Under the pieces are notes generated by a model. The model was not told where the DNA came from. It did no database searches and was given only the letters and a program-made list of their open reading frames with translations. Below, piece after piece: positions 16,541 to 24,890 of a stretch of 64,000 bases of DNA. Source of the stretch: an uncultured Hyphomicrobium sp. (GTDB lineage: Bacteria > Pseudomonadota > Alphaproteobacteria > Rhizobiales > Hyphomicrobiaceae); NCBI RefSeq assembly GCF_902826555.1, contig NZ_CADEFI010000004.1, positions 87,838 to 151,837 on the forward strand, read 5' to 3'. The position numbers and the translations under genes are program-made. Position 1 is the stretch's first letter. Each line of letters begins with the position of its first letter.

Positions 16541-18922
16541 ATGACCAATTTGATTGCGCTAAAGAACGGGACCGAGCTCGTCGGTGATTACCGGATCGAG
16601 CGCGTGCTTGGCGCCGGCGGGTTCGGGATCACCTACCTCGCCGAGGAGGTCGCGCTCGACCGCAGCGTCACCATCAAGGAGTATTTCCCGTCCGATTTTG
16701 CCGCCCGCACCTCGACGGCGGACGCCGCCCCCCGCTCGCAGGACTGCGCCAGCGACTACCGGTGGGGCCTGGATCGTTTCATCGAGGAAGCGCAGACGCT
16801 TGCCCGCTTCTCGCACCCGAACATCGTCCGCGTCTACCGCTACTTCAAGGCCAACAACACGGCCTATATGGTGCTCCATTTCGAAGAGGGGCAAAGCCTC
16901 AAATCCTGGCTTAAGGGCCTCGGCCGCGCCCCCCGCCAGAAAGAGCTCGACGCCATCGTCGCTCCGCTTCTGGACGCCCTCGAGCTGATCCACAAGCAGG
17001 ACTTCCTGCACCGCGACATCGCCCCCGACAACATCATCATCCGCAAGGACGGCTCGCCTGTCCTGATCGATTTCGGCTCCGCCCGGGGCGAGATCGTGGC
17101 CCACTCGAAAACGGTGTCCGCGCTCGTGAAGCCTGGCTACTCGCCCTACGAGCAGTACGCCGAGACGAGCCGGCAGCAGGGCCCCTGGACCGACATCTAC
17201 GCCCTCGCCGCCACGCTCTATCATGCCGTAACGGGCAAGCGGCCTGCCGACAGCCCCTCGCGTATGGTCAAGGACGACTTGATCCCGGCCCGGGACGCAG
17301 CGCTCTCGGCCTACCGCGCAGGCTTCCTCAAGGCCATCGACCACGCGCTGACGTTGCAGATCGAGCAGCGTCCGCAGTCGATCGCCGCCTGGCGCGGCGC
17401 CTTGCTGGCGCCCGACCCCGCCAAGCCGGGCTGGTTCGCCAAGACACCGCACAAATCCGACGACGCTGCAAACGCCAAGCCCGAGAAGGCCGCTGCGAAA
17501 AAACCTGCAGCCACCGTGAACCCGCCGCCGCCCGACGCGCCGGGCCCGAAGGGCGGCATGCTCGATTTCCTCGACGGCTTGAAGAAGAAGCCTGCCTCGT
17601 CCGAGCCGTCGCCCGCAAAAGAGGCGGCCAAAGCTGCACCGCCCCAGGCCGCAGCACCGGCCGGCTCTCAGGCCGGGACGCAGAAAGTCCTCGAGCCGCC
17701 CGATCCGATCAAGCTCCCCCGAGTCCTGCGCAAGAAGGAGCCCGGCAAGGAACTTGTCGTCGTCAAGGAGCCGAAGAAGGCTGACGCCAAGGAAAAGCGC
17801 AAGCCGGCGAGCCGCCCGCGCCCCATTCGCACGCGGCGCGGCGTCGGCTGGCGGCCGATCTTGTTCAAGCTGCTCGTCGGCGTCGGCGTTGCCAGTGCCG
17901 CCGTTGCCATGCAGGAGCGCTTCCCGCAGTTCGAGAGCCGCGGCAGCGGCGAGACGTCGGCCGGCACCTCGACATCCTCGGCAATCCGCACCGCGTCCCT
18001 GCAAGAGGTGCCCGTCATTCGCCCGCTCGCCGAGCTGGCGGGCCACGTCGGCCCTGTGACGGGCGTCGCCTATGCGACAGACGGCGCGTCGCTTGCCACT
18101 ATCGGGGCCGACGCGCGCCTCAAAATCTGGAACACCGCCTCCGGCACGCTCACGCGCACCATCGAGCTCGACAACGGCCCGGCAACCGCGCTTGCCGTTT
18201 TCGGCAACAACGCACTGACCGGCCACGCTACAGGCGACGTCGTGCTCTGGGACTGGCAGCGCGCGGAAAAGGTTGCCGCCTTCAAGCGCAACGACGCCCA
18301 GATCTGGTCGCTGGCCTTCGCCGGGCGCGCCGATCGCTTCGTCGCCGCGAGCCATGACTGGAAGGTCACGCTGTGGGACACGGCGACGCCGTCCGGCCCG
18401 GTCCAGGTCATCGATGCGCATGAGAATGCCGCACAAGCGGTCGCCTATGTCACGACCGAAAAAGGCCCGCGCCTCGCCTCCGGCGGCGCCGACAAGACCA
18501 TCAAGCTCTGGAATCTCGACACCCTCGACCGCATCCGCACCTATCGCGGCCACAGGGACTTCATCACCGCCTTGAGCTTCTCGCCCAACGGCAAGCTGCT
18601 CGCGTCTGCGAGCCTCGACGGCAATATTCGCATCTGGTCGTCGTCTTCCGGCCGGCTGTTGAGGCGTCTCTATGGCCATCGCGGCCGCGTCGGCAGCCTG
18701 TCGTTCGCCCCGGACGGAAAGACTCTGGCCTCGAGCGGAGCCGACGGCCAGCTTCGCATCTGGGATGTCGAGCGCAGCCGCACACTGCGCACCATCACCG
18801 GCCACGCAGGCGCGGTGAACGCGGTAAGCTTCGCTCCTGACGGCGAGCGCCTCGCCTCAGCAGGCGAGGACGGCGTCGTGCGCATCTGGGCCAACCCCGC
18901 CGCCCATCCGGCCACAAACTGA
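16541..18922 (+). CDS. Transmembrane Ser/Thr protein kinase with C-terminal WD40 propeller
   Basis: The 793-aa protein has an N-terminal eukaryotic-type kinase domain (about 15-290): glycine loop LGAGGFG (23-29), Lys46 in TIKEYF, HRDIAPDN with Asp159 and Asn164, and DFGSA with Asp177, so all catalytic residues are present. A Pro/Ala/Lys-rich linker (300-435) leads to one membrane helix (about 440-457). Seven WD40 repeats follow (about 496-790; blade ends such as LKIWN, VVLWD, VTLWD, IKLWN, IRIWS, LRIWD, VRIWA), enough for a closed propeller. With the kinase in the cytosol, the propeller should be periplasmic and could be the sensor. It is divergent from the FHA/PP2C operon. Confidence 0.93.
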   Translation: MTNLIALKNGTELVGDYRIERVLGAGGFGITYLAEEVALDRSVTIKEYFPSDFAARTSTADAAPRSQDCASDYRWGLDRFIEEAQTLARFSHPNIVRVYRYFKANNTAYMVLHFEEGQSLKSWLKGLGRAPRQKELDAIVAPLLDALELIHKQDFLHRDIAPDNIIIRKDGSPVLIDFGSARGEIVAHSKTVSALVKPGYSPYEQYAETSRQQGPWTDIYALAATLYHAVTGKRPADSPSRMVKDDLIPARDAALSAYRAGFLKAIDHALTLQIEQRPQSIAAWRGALLAPDPAKPGWFAKTPHKSDDAANAKPEKAAAKKPAATVNPPPPDAPGPKGGMLDFLDGLKKKPASSEPSPAKEAAKAAPPQAAAPAGSQAGTQKVLEPPDPIKLPRVLRKKEPGKELVVVKEPKKADAKEKRKPASRPRPIRTRRGVGWRPILFKLLVGVGVASAAVAMQERFPQFESRGSGETSAGTSTSSAIRTASLQEVPVIRPLAELAGHVGPVTGVAYATDGASLATIGADARLKIWNTASGTLTRTIELDNGPATALAVFGNNALTGHATGDVVLWDWQRAEKVAAFKRNDAQIWSLAFAGRADRFVAASHDWKVTLWDTATPSGPVQVIDAHENAAQAVAYVTTEKGPRLASGGADKTIKLWNLDTLDRIRTYRGHRDFITALSFSPNGKLLASASLDGNIRIWSSSSGRLLRRLYGHRGRVGSLSFAPDGKTLASSGADGQLRIWDVERSRTLRTITGHAGAVNAVSFAPDGERLASAGEDGVVRIWANPAAHPATN

Positions 18923-18938
18923 TCTCATGCAAAGACAA

Positions 18939-18960
18939 TGGCCGGGCGACAGCCCGGCCA
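18939..18960. terminator. GC-rich hairpin between convergent kinase and TPR genes
   Basis: A perfect 9-bp inverted repeat (arms TGGCCGGGC and GCCCGGCCA, loop GACA) lies 16 bases after the kinase stop and 32 bases before the end of the convergent TPR gene. There is no strong T run, so it may be a weak or bidirectional terminator. Confidence 0.55.
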
Positions 18961-18992
18961 CGATCGATTCCACTGCTTTGGAGACTGCCGGG

Positions 18993-19550
18993 TCAGCCCT
19001 TCGAGGCGGCCGCCTCGTAGTCGGCGATGTGGCTCTTGAGATCGACGTAGGCCGGACAGCTTGCCCCGCACCGCTGCGCGATCTCGTCGAGCTCCGCCCG
19101 CGCCCTGCCCGGCTCGCCCTTGGTGAGGAACGCTTCACCGAGATAGGCCCGCGCCACCACATAATTGGGGTTGATCGCCAGCGCGCGGCTGTAAAGCGGT
19201 AGCGCCTCATCCACACGGCCGAGCTTGCGCGTCGCAAAACCGATGTACGTGAGAACCCGCTCGTCTTTCGTCTGCGCCAGCGTGAGATATCCGAGAGCCT
19301 GTTCGTACTGACCGTTCTTTGCCAGCCAGTAGCCGGCATAGAACCGCTCCTCGTCCGACATCTTGGCGCTTGCTGCACCCACGCAAGCCGTCCAGGCCAC
19401 CGAGCCCTTGGCATGCGCATCGCACGCCGCACTCGTCGGCCCCGTATCCTTGGATAGGCGTTGATCCGCCCGCAGCGGCGAGCTTGCAAGCGCGGCAGCC
19501 AAGCCGGAAACCGCGAGCAGCGCGGCCATCTTGGATACGAAGTTCGTCAT
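18993..19550 (-). CDS. Secreted TPR-repeat protein (paralogue of 19621-20166)
   Basis: The 185-aa protein has a signal peptide (about residues 1-28, ending LRADQ) and at least two tetratricopeptide repeats, including GRVDEALPLYSRALAINPNY and the following VARAYLGEAFLTKGEPGRA. Cysteines near 43, 56, 157 and 162 may form disulfides. TPRs mediate protein-protein contacts; with the kinase propeller predicted in the periplasm, a periplasmic partner role is possible but unproven. An AAGGGGAC site precedes ATG 19550; the open frame upstream is antisense-type sequence. It lies 70 bases downstream of its paralogue and is probably co-transcribed. Confidence 0.8.
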   Translation of the reverse strand: MTNFVSKMAALLAVSGLAAALASSPLRADQRLSKDTGPTSAACDAHAKGSVAWTACVGAASAKMSDEERFYAGYWLAKNGQYEQALGYLTLAQTKDERVLTYIGFATRKLGRVDEALPLYSRALAINPNYVVARAYLGEAFLTKGEPGRARAELDEIAQRCGASCPAYVDLKSHIADYEAAASKG

Positions 19551-19620
19551 GCGTAGGTCCCCTTGGGGGCGGCGCGAGACGCCACCCCATTCCGTCATCC
19601 ACTTTTTGCGGGCAAAGGCG

Positions 19621-20166
19621 TCAGCCGCGCACCGCGCTCTTGACCTCGAACGCCGTGATCTCGCGCTTGAGGTTCGCAAACGACACCGAGCCGGCCCCGG
19701 CACGCCGCTCGATCTCACCGAGCTGCGCACGCGCGCTCGCCAGATCGCCCTTGGCCAGGAACGCCTCACCCAGGTATTCGCGGGCCTGAACATAGTTGGG
19801 TTCGAGAGCGAGTGCACGCGCGTAGTAGGGCAGCGCACCATCCACATCGCCGAGCTTGCGCGTAGTGAAACCCATGGCGTTGAGCGCGCGAGGATTTTCC
19901 TTGTCGGCGAGCGTCGCGAGCAGCGCCTGTGCGTCCGTGTACTTCCCGGCGTGTGCCAGCCAATAGGCGCCGTTGATGATCTCGTTGTCCGCGGCGCTGT
20001 GACTGTCTTTGCACTCCGGCTTGCTCTTGTTCTTGGGTTTGCTGCAGTCGACGCGAGGTTTCGGCGGACCATCGTCGGCCAAGGCCTGCAGCGGAGCCGC
20101 GAGCAACGCCACGGCGCCAAACGACAGGACGAGAGACCTCACAAGGCGCGTTTGTACCTGTGTCAT
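19621..20166 (-). CDS. Secreted TPR-repeat protein (paralogue of 18993-19550)
   Basis: The 181-aa protein has a signal peptide (cleavage near ALADD, about residue 30), a lysine-rich short linker with two cysteines and two TPR motifs with GDVDGALPYYARALALEPNY and REYLGEAFLAKGDLASARAQL. It is clearly related to the downstream protein: both share a TRKLG-VD-ALP-Y-RALA-NPNYV-AR-YLGEAF pattern, so a tandem duplication is likely. AAGGAGGG precedes ATG 20166, the strongest ribosome site in this region. Substrate or partner is unknown. Confidence 0.82.
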   Translation of the reverse strand: MTQVQTRLVRSLVLSFGAVALLAAPLQALADDGPPKPRVDCSKPKNKSKPECKDSHSAADNEIINGAYWLAHAGKYTDAQALLATLADKENPRALNAMGFTTRKLGDVDGALPYYARALALEPNYVQAREYLGEAFLAKGDLASARAQLGEIERRAGAGSVSFANLKREITAFEVKSAVRG

Positions 20167-20223
20167 GAAACCCTCCTTAAGGTGCGCCCGGCACGCAACA
20201 CGAGGGAAATCTAGCCGCCGGAA

Positions 20224-21798
20224 ATGTGGAAGTCCATCCAGGCGTCCCTGGGGATTCTTTACATTTTTGTCTCAGTCGGCCAAAGCCCTGCCATCATTCG
20301 AGTACATGGGTCCGACGGGTATCTCGTGCCGCATAGGCGCAAGAGAGACGCCCCCCTTTCGAAACATGTGAAGCAACACCGCGCGGGGAAGCACGTGTTC
20401 TGGCGGCGAAAACGCAATGAAGGGTTCGAATGGCGTGACTACGTGCGCACCACGATTCTGGTGCGTCGGGAGCAACGCCGTCAGCGGATCAAGGACGTGC
20501 AGGCCGCCGCCGCGGAAAAGGTGAAGGATGCGGGCAAGCGCGGCCTCGATGCCGGTCTTGCAGGAGCCAAGAGTGCTGGAGCGGGGCTTGGGCACGGCGC
20601 CAAAAGCTTGGGCTCGACGATCTTACACGCGTCCGTCAGCTTCGGCAGCACCGCGGCGGCCGCGATCGCACGCGGGGCCGCGGCCTTGGGATACGCGACG
20701 GCGAACGCAGCTGGCATCCTTTGGTCCGCATTGAGCGCGTTCACCCAGCGCATCGGCGAGCCGCTTGCCCCGCATCTGGACCCGCTCCTCGCCTGGGTCC
20801 GCGAGCCGAAACCTAATCTGGCCCTAAAGATCGTGGCCCTCCTCGCCGGCCTGGGCGCCGCCTATCGCACATGGACCTTCGGCTTCGACAGCGATGTGCT
20901 CGTCGTCGTGACGCTTGGCGGTTTGGCGGCGGCCGTTCTCCTGCTGGCCCACCTCGGTGATCCCCGCCGCAATCGCTATGCGAGCGAGCGCGAAAGCCTC
21001 CTCGAGCGGCTGCGCGGCCACGAATTCGAGCTTCCGGGCCACCGGCGCTTTTCGGCAGCACAGGCCGGGCTCACCATTCTCGGTCTGGTCGCGATCGTGA
21101 CCACGGGCAGCGCCCTCTACCATTATGGATCGCCGATCTCGCTGGCCGGCCTCTCCTCCCCGGCTCCCGTGACCACCGGCGCACTCCCGGAAAACGACGC
21201 CTCACGCATCGAGGGACGCGCGGTGGCCGTCAGCGGTGACACGCTGCGCATTGCCGGAAAGAATGTTCTGTTGGACGGCATAGAAGCACCCGAGCCCTCG
21301 CAATCATGCCAGCGAGCAAGCGGATCGTGGAAATGCGGCACTGCCGCCAAGGATCAGCTCGCAACCCTGGTGCGCGGCCGCCGCATCACCTGCGATATCC
21401 TAGGCGAGGAAAGCAGCGCAAAGCGGGCCCGCTGCTATGCGGGTGGAGAGGACATCGCCGAACAACTCGTAAGCAGCGGCAACGTATTTGCTGATGGCGG
21501 CTTCTGGGGCAGCTACGCCGGCGTCGAAGGCCAGGCGCAGGAACGCAAGCTGGGCCTCTGGGCGGGCGAGGCCGAGCGCCCCCAGGATTATCGCGAAAAA
21601 AGGTGGCAGGAAGCCAAGAAGACCGCGCCCGAAGGCTGCCCCATCAAAGGCGCCATCCGCTCGGGAACGCGCACCTACGTCTTGCCCTGGGCGGCAAGCT
21701 ACGAAAGCACCAAGGTCAGGGAATCCCGGGGCGAACGCTGGTTCTGCAGCGAGAGCGAGGCCGAAGCGGCCGGCTGGTCTCGGGGCTCGCAGTCCTAG
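20224..21798 (+). CDS. Membrane protein with C-terminal thermonuclease-like (SNase) domain
   Basis: The product (524 aa from ATG 20224) has a basic N-terminal region, an Ala/Gly-rich stretch, about three membrane helices (near 200-245 and 278-300) and a C-terminal staphylococcal-nuclease-like domain (about 325-450) with GDTLRI, LLDGIEAPEPSQ and a GLWAGEAERPQDYR end. In the usual RLxGIDAPE motif the catalytic Arg is replaced by Leu, while the Glu of APE and an Arg in KRARCY remain, so nuclease activity is doubtful. The start is unsure: GTG 20368 is an alternative, and the first 48 residues look poorly conserved. Confidence 0.7.
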   Translation: MWKSIQASLGILYIFVSVGQSPAIIRVHGSDGYLVPHRRKRDAPLSKHVKQHRAGKHVFWRRKRNEGFEWRDYVRTTILVRREQRRQRIKDVQAAAAEKVKDAGKRGLDAGLAGAKSAGAGLGHGAKSLGSTILHASVSFGSTAAAAIARGAAALGYATANAAGILWSALSAFTQRIGEPLAPHLDPLLAWVREPKPNLALKIVALLAGLGAAYRTWTFGFDSDVLVVVTLGGLAAAVLLLAHLGDPRRNRYASERESLLERLRGHEFELPGHRRFSAAQAGLTILGLVAIVTTGSALYHYGSPISLAGLSSPAPVTTGALPENDASRIEGRAVAVSGDTLRIAGKNVLLDGIEAPEPSQSCQRASGSWKCGTAAKDQLATLVRGRRITCDILGEESSAKRARCYAGGEDIAEQLVSSGNVFADGGFWGSYAGVEGQAQERKLGLWAGEAERPQDYREKRWQEAKKTAPEGCPIKGAIRSGTRTYVLPWAASYESTKVRESRGERWFCSESEAEAAGWSRGSQS

Positions 21799-21820
21799 CG
21801 CACAGACCCTGAAAATAGAA

Positions 21821-21851
21821 AGCCCGCGACCGGGGGGGCAGGTCGCGGGCT
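21821..21851. terminator. Bidirectional terminator hairpin
   Basis: A perfect 11-bp inverted repeat (arms AGCCCGCGACC and GGTCGCGGGCT) flanks a G-rich loop. It lies 22 bases after the SNase gene stop. On the minus strand it is followed by a T-rich stretch (complement of GAAAATAGAAA), so it can also end leftward transcription from the FAD-oxidase gene. Confidence 0.75.
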
Positions 21852-22115
21852 GAAGAACTATGACGCCCCTAGGGGGGATAGGTGGGACGGCGCCACGTTC
21901 GCACCCACATAGAAACCCGAAACAACCACGCTGCGCAAGACATGCCGCAGATCAATTGCGAGCGTTGTTTAAGATTTATGCTAACAAATAAGAAGAACTG
22001 TACGCGAGAGAATGAAGAACTATCTATTAAAAGTCGTATTATAAGAATACGGCGAATTTCGCCAGGCCCGATTGCTCTGCACCTTAATATCCGAAAAGCA
22101 TGAGACGCACCGTCG
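21852..22115. other. AT-rich intergenic segment
   Basis: This stretch between the hairpin and the FAD oxidase stop is far more AT-rich than its surroundings, especially 21930-22060. It contains a short inverted repeat CGTATT-ATAAG-AATACG at 22035-22051. A 73-codon open frame (21882-22103) has no recognisable features and I do not call it. Confidence 0.5.
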
Positions 22116-23510
22116 TCACCCCATCTCGGGAAGCATCTTTCCCGGATTGAGCAAGCCTAGAGGGTCGAGGGCCCCTTTGATGGCGCGCATCGCCTCCACT
22201 GCGGGACGCCCGAGCTCCCGCTCCAGGTAAACCATCTTGCCCTGCCCCACGCCATGCTCGCCGGTGCAGGTGCCACCCAAAGAAAGAGACCGCTCGACCA
22301 GACGATCGAGCAACCTCCGCACGCGCGCGACGGCGTCGGGATCGGCCTCGTCGAAAACCGGGATCACATGGAAATTTCCGTCTCCGACGTGTCCGACGAT
22401 CGGCGCGGGAACACCGGCCTCCGCGATATCGGCGACCGTCTCCTCCACGCAGCACGCGAGCGCAGTGAGCGGCACGGCCACATCGCTGACCAGCACGGTT
22501 TTGCCGGGCCACATCGTGCGCACCGACCAGTATGCATCGTGCCGGGCCCGCCAGAGCGTGCGCCGTTCGTCCGCTCCGGCAGCCCACGCGAACGAAAGCG
22601 CCCCATGGCGAAGCGCGATATCGCGAAAGGCCTCGAGCTGTTCTTCCGTCGCGGCCTCTCCGCCCGCGATCTCGATAAAGAGATGCGGCAGCTCCGGCAG
22701 AGCGAGCTTCGAATGAAAATTCACGGCACGGATCTGCACCGCATCGAGCAGTTCCACGCGCGCAAGCCCGAGCCCGGACGCATTGGCCTCGATGGTCGCC
22801 TCGCACGCCCCTCCGATCGACCCGAACGGACAAGCCGCCGCAAGCACGCGCGCCGGGATCGGATGCAGCTTCAGGGTGAGCTCGGTGATGATTCCGAGCG
22901 TGCCCTCCGATCCGACCAACAGCCGCGTGAGATCGAGCCCGGCCGCAGACTTCCGCGCGCGTCCGCCCGTCGTCAACACATCTCCGTTCGCCATCACCGC
23001 CTTGAGCGCAATGACATTGTCGCGCATGGTCCCATAGCGCATGGCGTTGGTGCCGGAAGCGCGCGTCGCCGCCATACCGCCGAGCGTCGCCTCTCCCGCA
23101 CCGGGATCGACCGCAAAGAACAGGCCGAGGTCGCGCACATGCGCGTTTAACGCGCCGCGTGTCACGCCGGCCTCCACCGTGCAATCGAGGTCGCCTGGTC
23201 CCACCGCCAGAATGCGCGTCATTCTCGAGAGATCGACGGAGATGCCGCCGAGCGGCGCATTCACGTGGCCTTCGAGAGACGTACCCGCACCGAACGGAAT
23301 GAGCGGGGCGAGATGGCGTCGCGCCAGATCCATGATCGCCACCACCTCGTCTGTCGTCGAAGGCCACACCACGGCATCCGGCGGCTCGGCCGCGATCCAG
23401 GTCAGGGTGTTGGCATGGGCGCGGCAAACGGCTTCCCCCGTGTCCACACGGGGACCAAACAGCGCTTTGAGCTCGGAAATCGCCGCAGAAATACCTGCAG
23501 AGTTGCGCAT
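22116..23510 (-). CDS. FAD-binding oxidase, D-lactate dehydrogenase/GlcD type
   Basis: The 464-aa protein belongs to the FAD_binding_4 / FAD-oxidase C-terminal family that includes D-lactate dehydrogenase (cytochrome) and glycolate oxidase subunit GlcD. The FAD-binding segment PFGAGTSLEGHVNA is near residue 72, and the C-terminal family signature GTCTGEHGVGQGK precedes a typical LDPLGLLNPGKMLP end. Without a neighbouring glcE/glcF pair, a single-subunit D-lactate dehydrogenase is more likely than glycolate oxidase. ATG 23510 is preceded by GGGGGAGA; upstream frame extension is antisense to the next gene. Confidence 0.88.
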   Translation of the reverse strand: MRNSAGISAAISELKALFGPRVDTGEAVCRAHANTLTWIAAEPPDAVVWPSTTDEVVAIMDLARRHLAPLIPFGAGTSLEGHVNAPLGGISVDLSRMTRILAVGPGDLDCTVEAGVTRGALNAHVRDLGLFFAVDPGAGEATLGGMAATRASGTNAMRYGTMRDNVIALKAVMANGDVLTTGGRARKSAAGLDLTRLLVGSEGTLGIITELTLKLHPIPARVLAAACPFGSIGGACEATIEANASGLGLARVELLDAVQIRAVNFHSKLALPELPHLFIEIAGGEAATEEQLEAFRDIALRHGALSFAWAAGADERRTLWRARHDAYWSVRTMWPGKTVLVSDVAVPLTALACCVEETVADIAEAGVPAPIVGHVGDGNFHVIPVFDEADPDAVARVRRLLDRLVERSLSLGGTCTGEHGVGQGKMVYLERELGRPAVEAMRAIKGALDPLGLLNPGKMLPEMG

Positions 23511-23646
23511 GCCGACGTCTCCCCCGCGCGCTGCCTGATCCGCATATCGAAGACCGCCGTAAAGGCAGCAACTTCTTTTTGTTTGTCCGATGCAGTAACA
23601 CTGGCGCGTTCGCCGGGCTTCGCATATCCGCACACGGGAGTAAATC

Positions 23647-24447
23647 ATGCTTCGCAACGCGCGCTTGGCGAGCCTCGCCCTGATCGCGATCTGCGCTGTC
23701 GTCGCCGGCATCGCCCCGGCACACGCGGACGACCGCGATGTCATGTTCGGCCACCGGGATCTGGAGCTCGGCATTGATCGCGATGTCATCAAGGTCGGCG
23801 ACGATCTCGGCAAATTCAATCGCATACGCCTGCGCGTCGTCGGCCACGACGTCCACGTATCGGCGCTGCGGATCGTCTTCGTCGACGGCTCCCAGCAGGA
23901 CATCGCCGTCGACGCCGAGATCAAGGCCGGCGCCCGCTCCGGCTGGTTCGGCGTCGACGGCGGAAAGTTCATCCACGAAATTCAGCTGAGCTACCGCGCC
24001 CAGCCCGGCATCCGCGATGAGGTCCGCATCGAGGTCACCGGCGAGTACGCAAAGGACTGGCTGACCGCCGCAGGTGAAGGCCGGAATTACCACGAAGGCT
24101 GGGTGCTGCTCGGCGCTCAGACCGCGGGCTTCACCGGCTTTGACCGCGACATCATTGCGGTGGGCGAGAACCAGGGCGGCTTCACGCGCCTTCGTGTCCA
24201 AGCCGTGGACCGCGCCATCACACTGAAGGAGATCCGCATCAAGTTCGCCAGCGGTCCCGACGAGGTCTTCGCCATGCGCGAGCGCATCGACCCCGGCAAA
24301 CCCTACGGTCCGCTCGAATTCAAAGGCGGCAAAGCGCCCATAAAATCCATCGAGGCAACGTACCGCTCGCGCTTCGACCTGGCCAAGGGACTGAAGAACG
24401 CGCTCGACGGCCGTCCCGCCGTCGTCCAGATCTGGGGTCAACACTGA
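23647..24447 (+). CDS. Secreted protein with two DUF2541-like repeats
   Basis: The 266-aa product has a signal peptide (cleavage after APAHA, about residue 27). The mature protein is two related beta-rich repeats: one starting near FGHRDLELGIDRDVIKVGD and one near LLGAQTAGFTGFDRDIIAVGE. The pattern FDRDxIxVGxxxGxFxRLR resembles the periplasmic YaaI/DUF2541 family, whose function is unknown. It lies just upstream of the 24531 gene, which carries a similar single domain. Confidence 0.75.
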   Translation: MLRNARLASLALIAICAVVAGIAPAHADDRDVMFGHRDLELGIDRDVIKVGDDLGKFNRIRLRVVGHDVHVSALRIVFVDGSQQDIAVDAEIKAGARSGWFGVDGGKFIHEIQLSYRAQPGIRDEVRIEVTGEYAKDWLTAAGEGRNYHEGWVLLGAQTAGFTGFDRDIIAVGENQGGFTRLRVQAVDRAITLKEIRIKFASGPDEVFAMRERIDPGKPYGPLEFKGGKAPIKSIEATYRSRFDLAKGLKNALDGRPAVVQIWGQH

Positions 24448-24530
24448 CCAAGCATAGACAGAGCCGAACTTTCACCTTTGCCGCGACGTGGGCAACAGGG
24501 CGTGTCCGCCGATGGGGGCTTGTCGCTGCG

Positions 24531-24890
24531 ATGGCGACGCTGGGCGCAACTCTGCCGCGCGCCGAGCAGGCGCTTGACGTCCTCGCCACGGCCCGTACCA
24601 ACAACCGCACGCAGAGCCTGACGTTTCGCGTGCCGGCCCATCAGAGCCGTGTCTCCGAGCTTCGCATCCGTTCGGGAAGTCTCGCCATCACGCTCGTCGG
24701 ACTCGAAATCGCATTCAGGGATGGCGGCACCGAACGCTTTGTCCTGCAGGGGGCTCTGGCGCCAGGACACCAGAGCCAGCCGATTCCCGTCGACCCCAGC
24801 CGAACGATCCGCGAAGTCCTCGTCACCAAGCAGCCCGGCCTGCGCCCCGGCGAAACCGCGATCCAGCTCCTCGGCAAGGTGCAACCATAG
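24531..24890 (+). CDS. Small secreted protein related to the upstream DUF2541-like gene
   Basis: The 119-aa product from ATG 24531 has the same beta-pattern as a single repeat of the preceding protein (QSLTFRVPAHQSRVSELRIR; AITLVGLEIAFRDG). The ATG truncates what looks like a signal peptide: the in-frame upstream codons encode RRWGLVAA before MATLGATLPRAEQA. No ATG, GTG or TTG begins that longer form; the frame is open back to a CTG at 24444 that overlaps the previous stop. The true start may therefore be non-canonical. Confidence 0.65.
   Translation: MATLGATLPRAEQALDVLATARTNNRTQSLTFRVPAHQSRVSELRIRSGSLAITLVGLEIAFRDGGTERFVLQGALAPGHQSQPIPVDPSRTIREVLVTKQPGLRPGETAIQLLGKVQP

Noticed and set aside
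16559-18805. A 748-codon minus-strand open frame opposite the kinase
   Set aside because: The plus-strand kinase has all catalytic motifs and WD40 repeats; the antisense frame is a compositional artefact.
13355-18922. Type VI secretion regulatory cluster
   Set aside because: Kinase, PP2C and FHA proteins resemble PpkA/PppA/Fha, but no tss, hcp or vgrG gene is seen.
21882-22103. A 73-codon plus-strand open frame in the AT-rich island
   Set aside because: Codon use and composition are unlike neighbours, no ribosome site is seen, and it runs through the spacer into antisense of the FAD oxidase end.
22084-24444. A 786-codon minus-strand open frame spanning the FAD oxidase and the DUF2541-like gene
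   Set aside because: It runs out of frame through the FAD oxidase and antisense to the next gene, is Arg/Gly-rich and has no domain; typical high-GC shadow.
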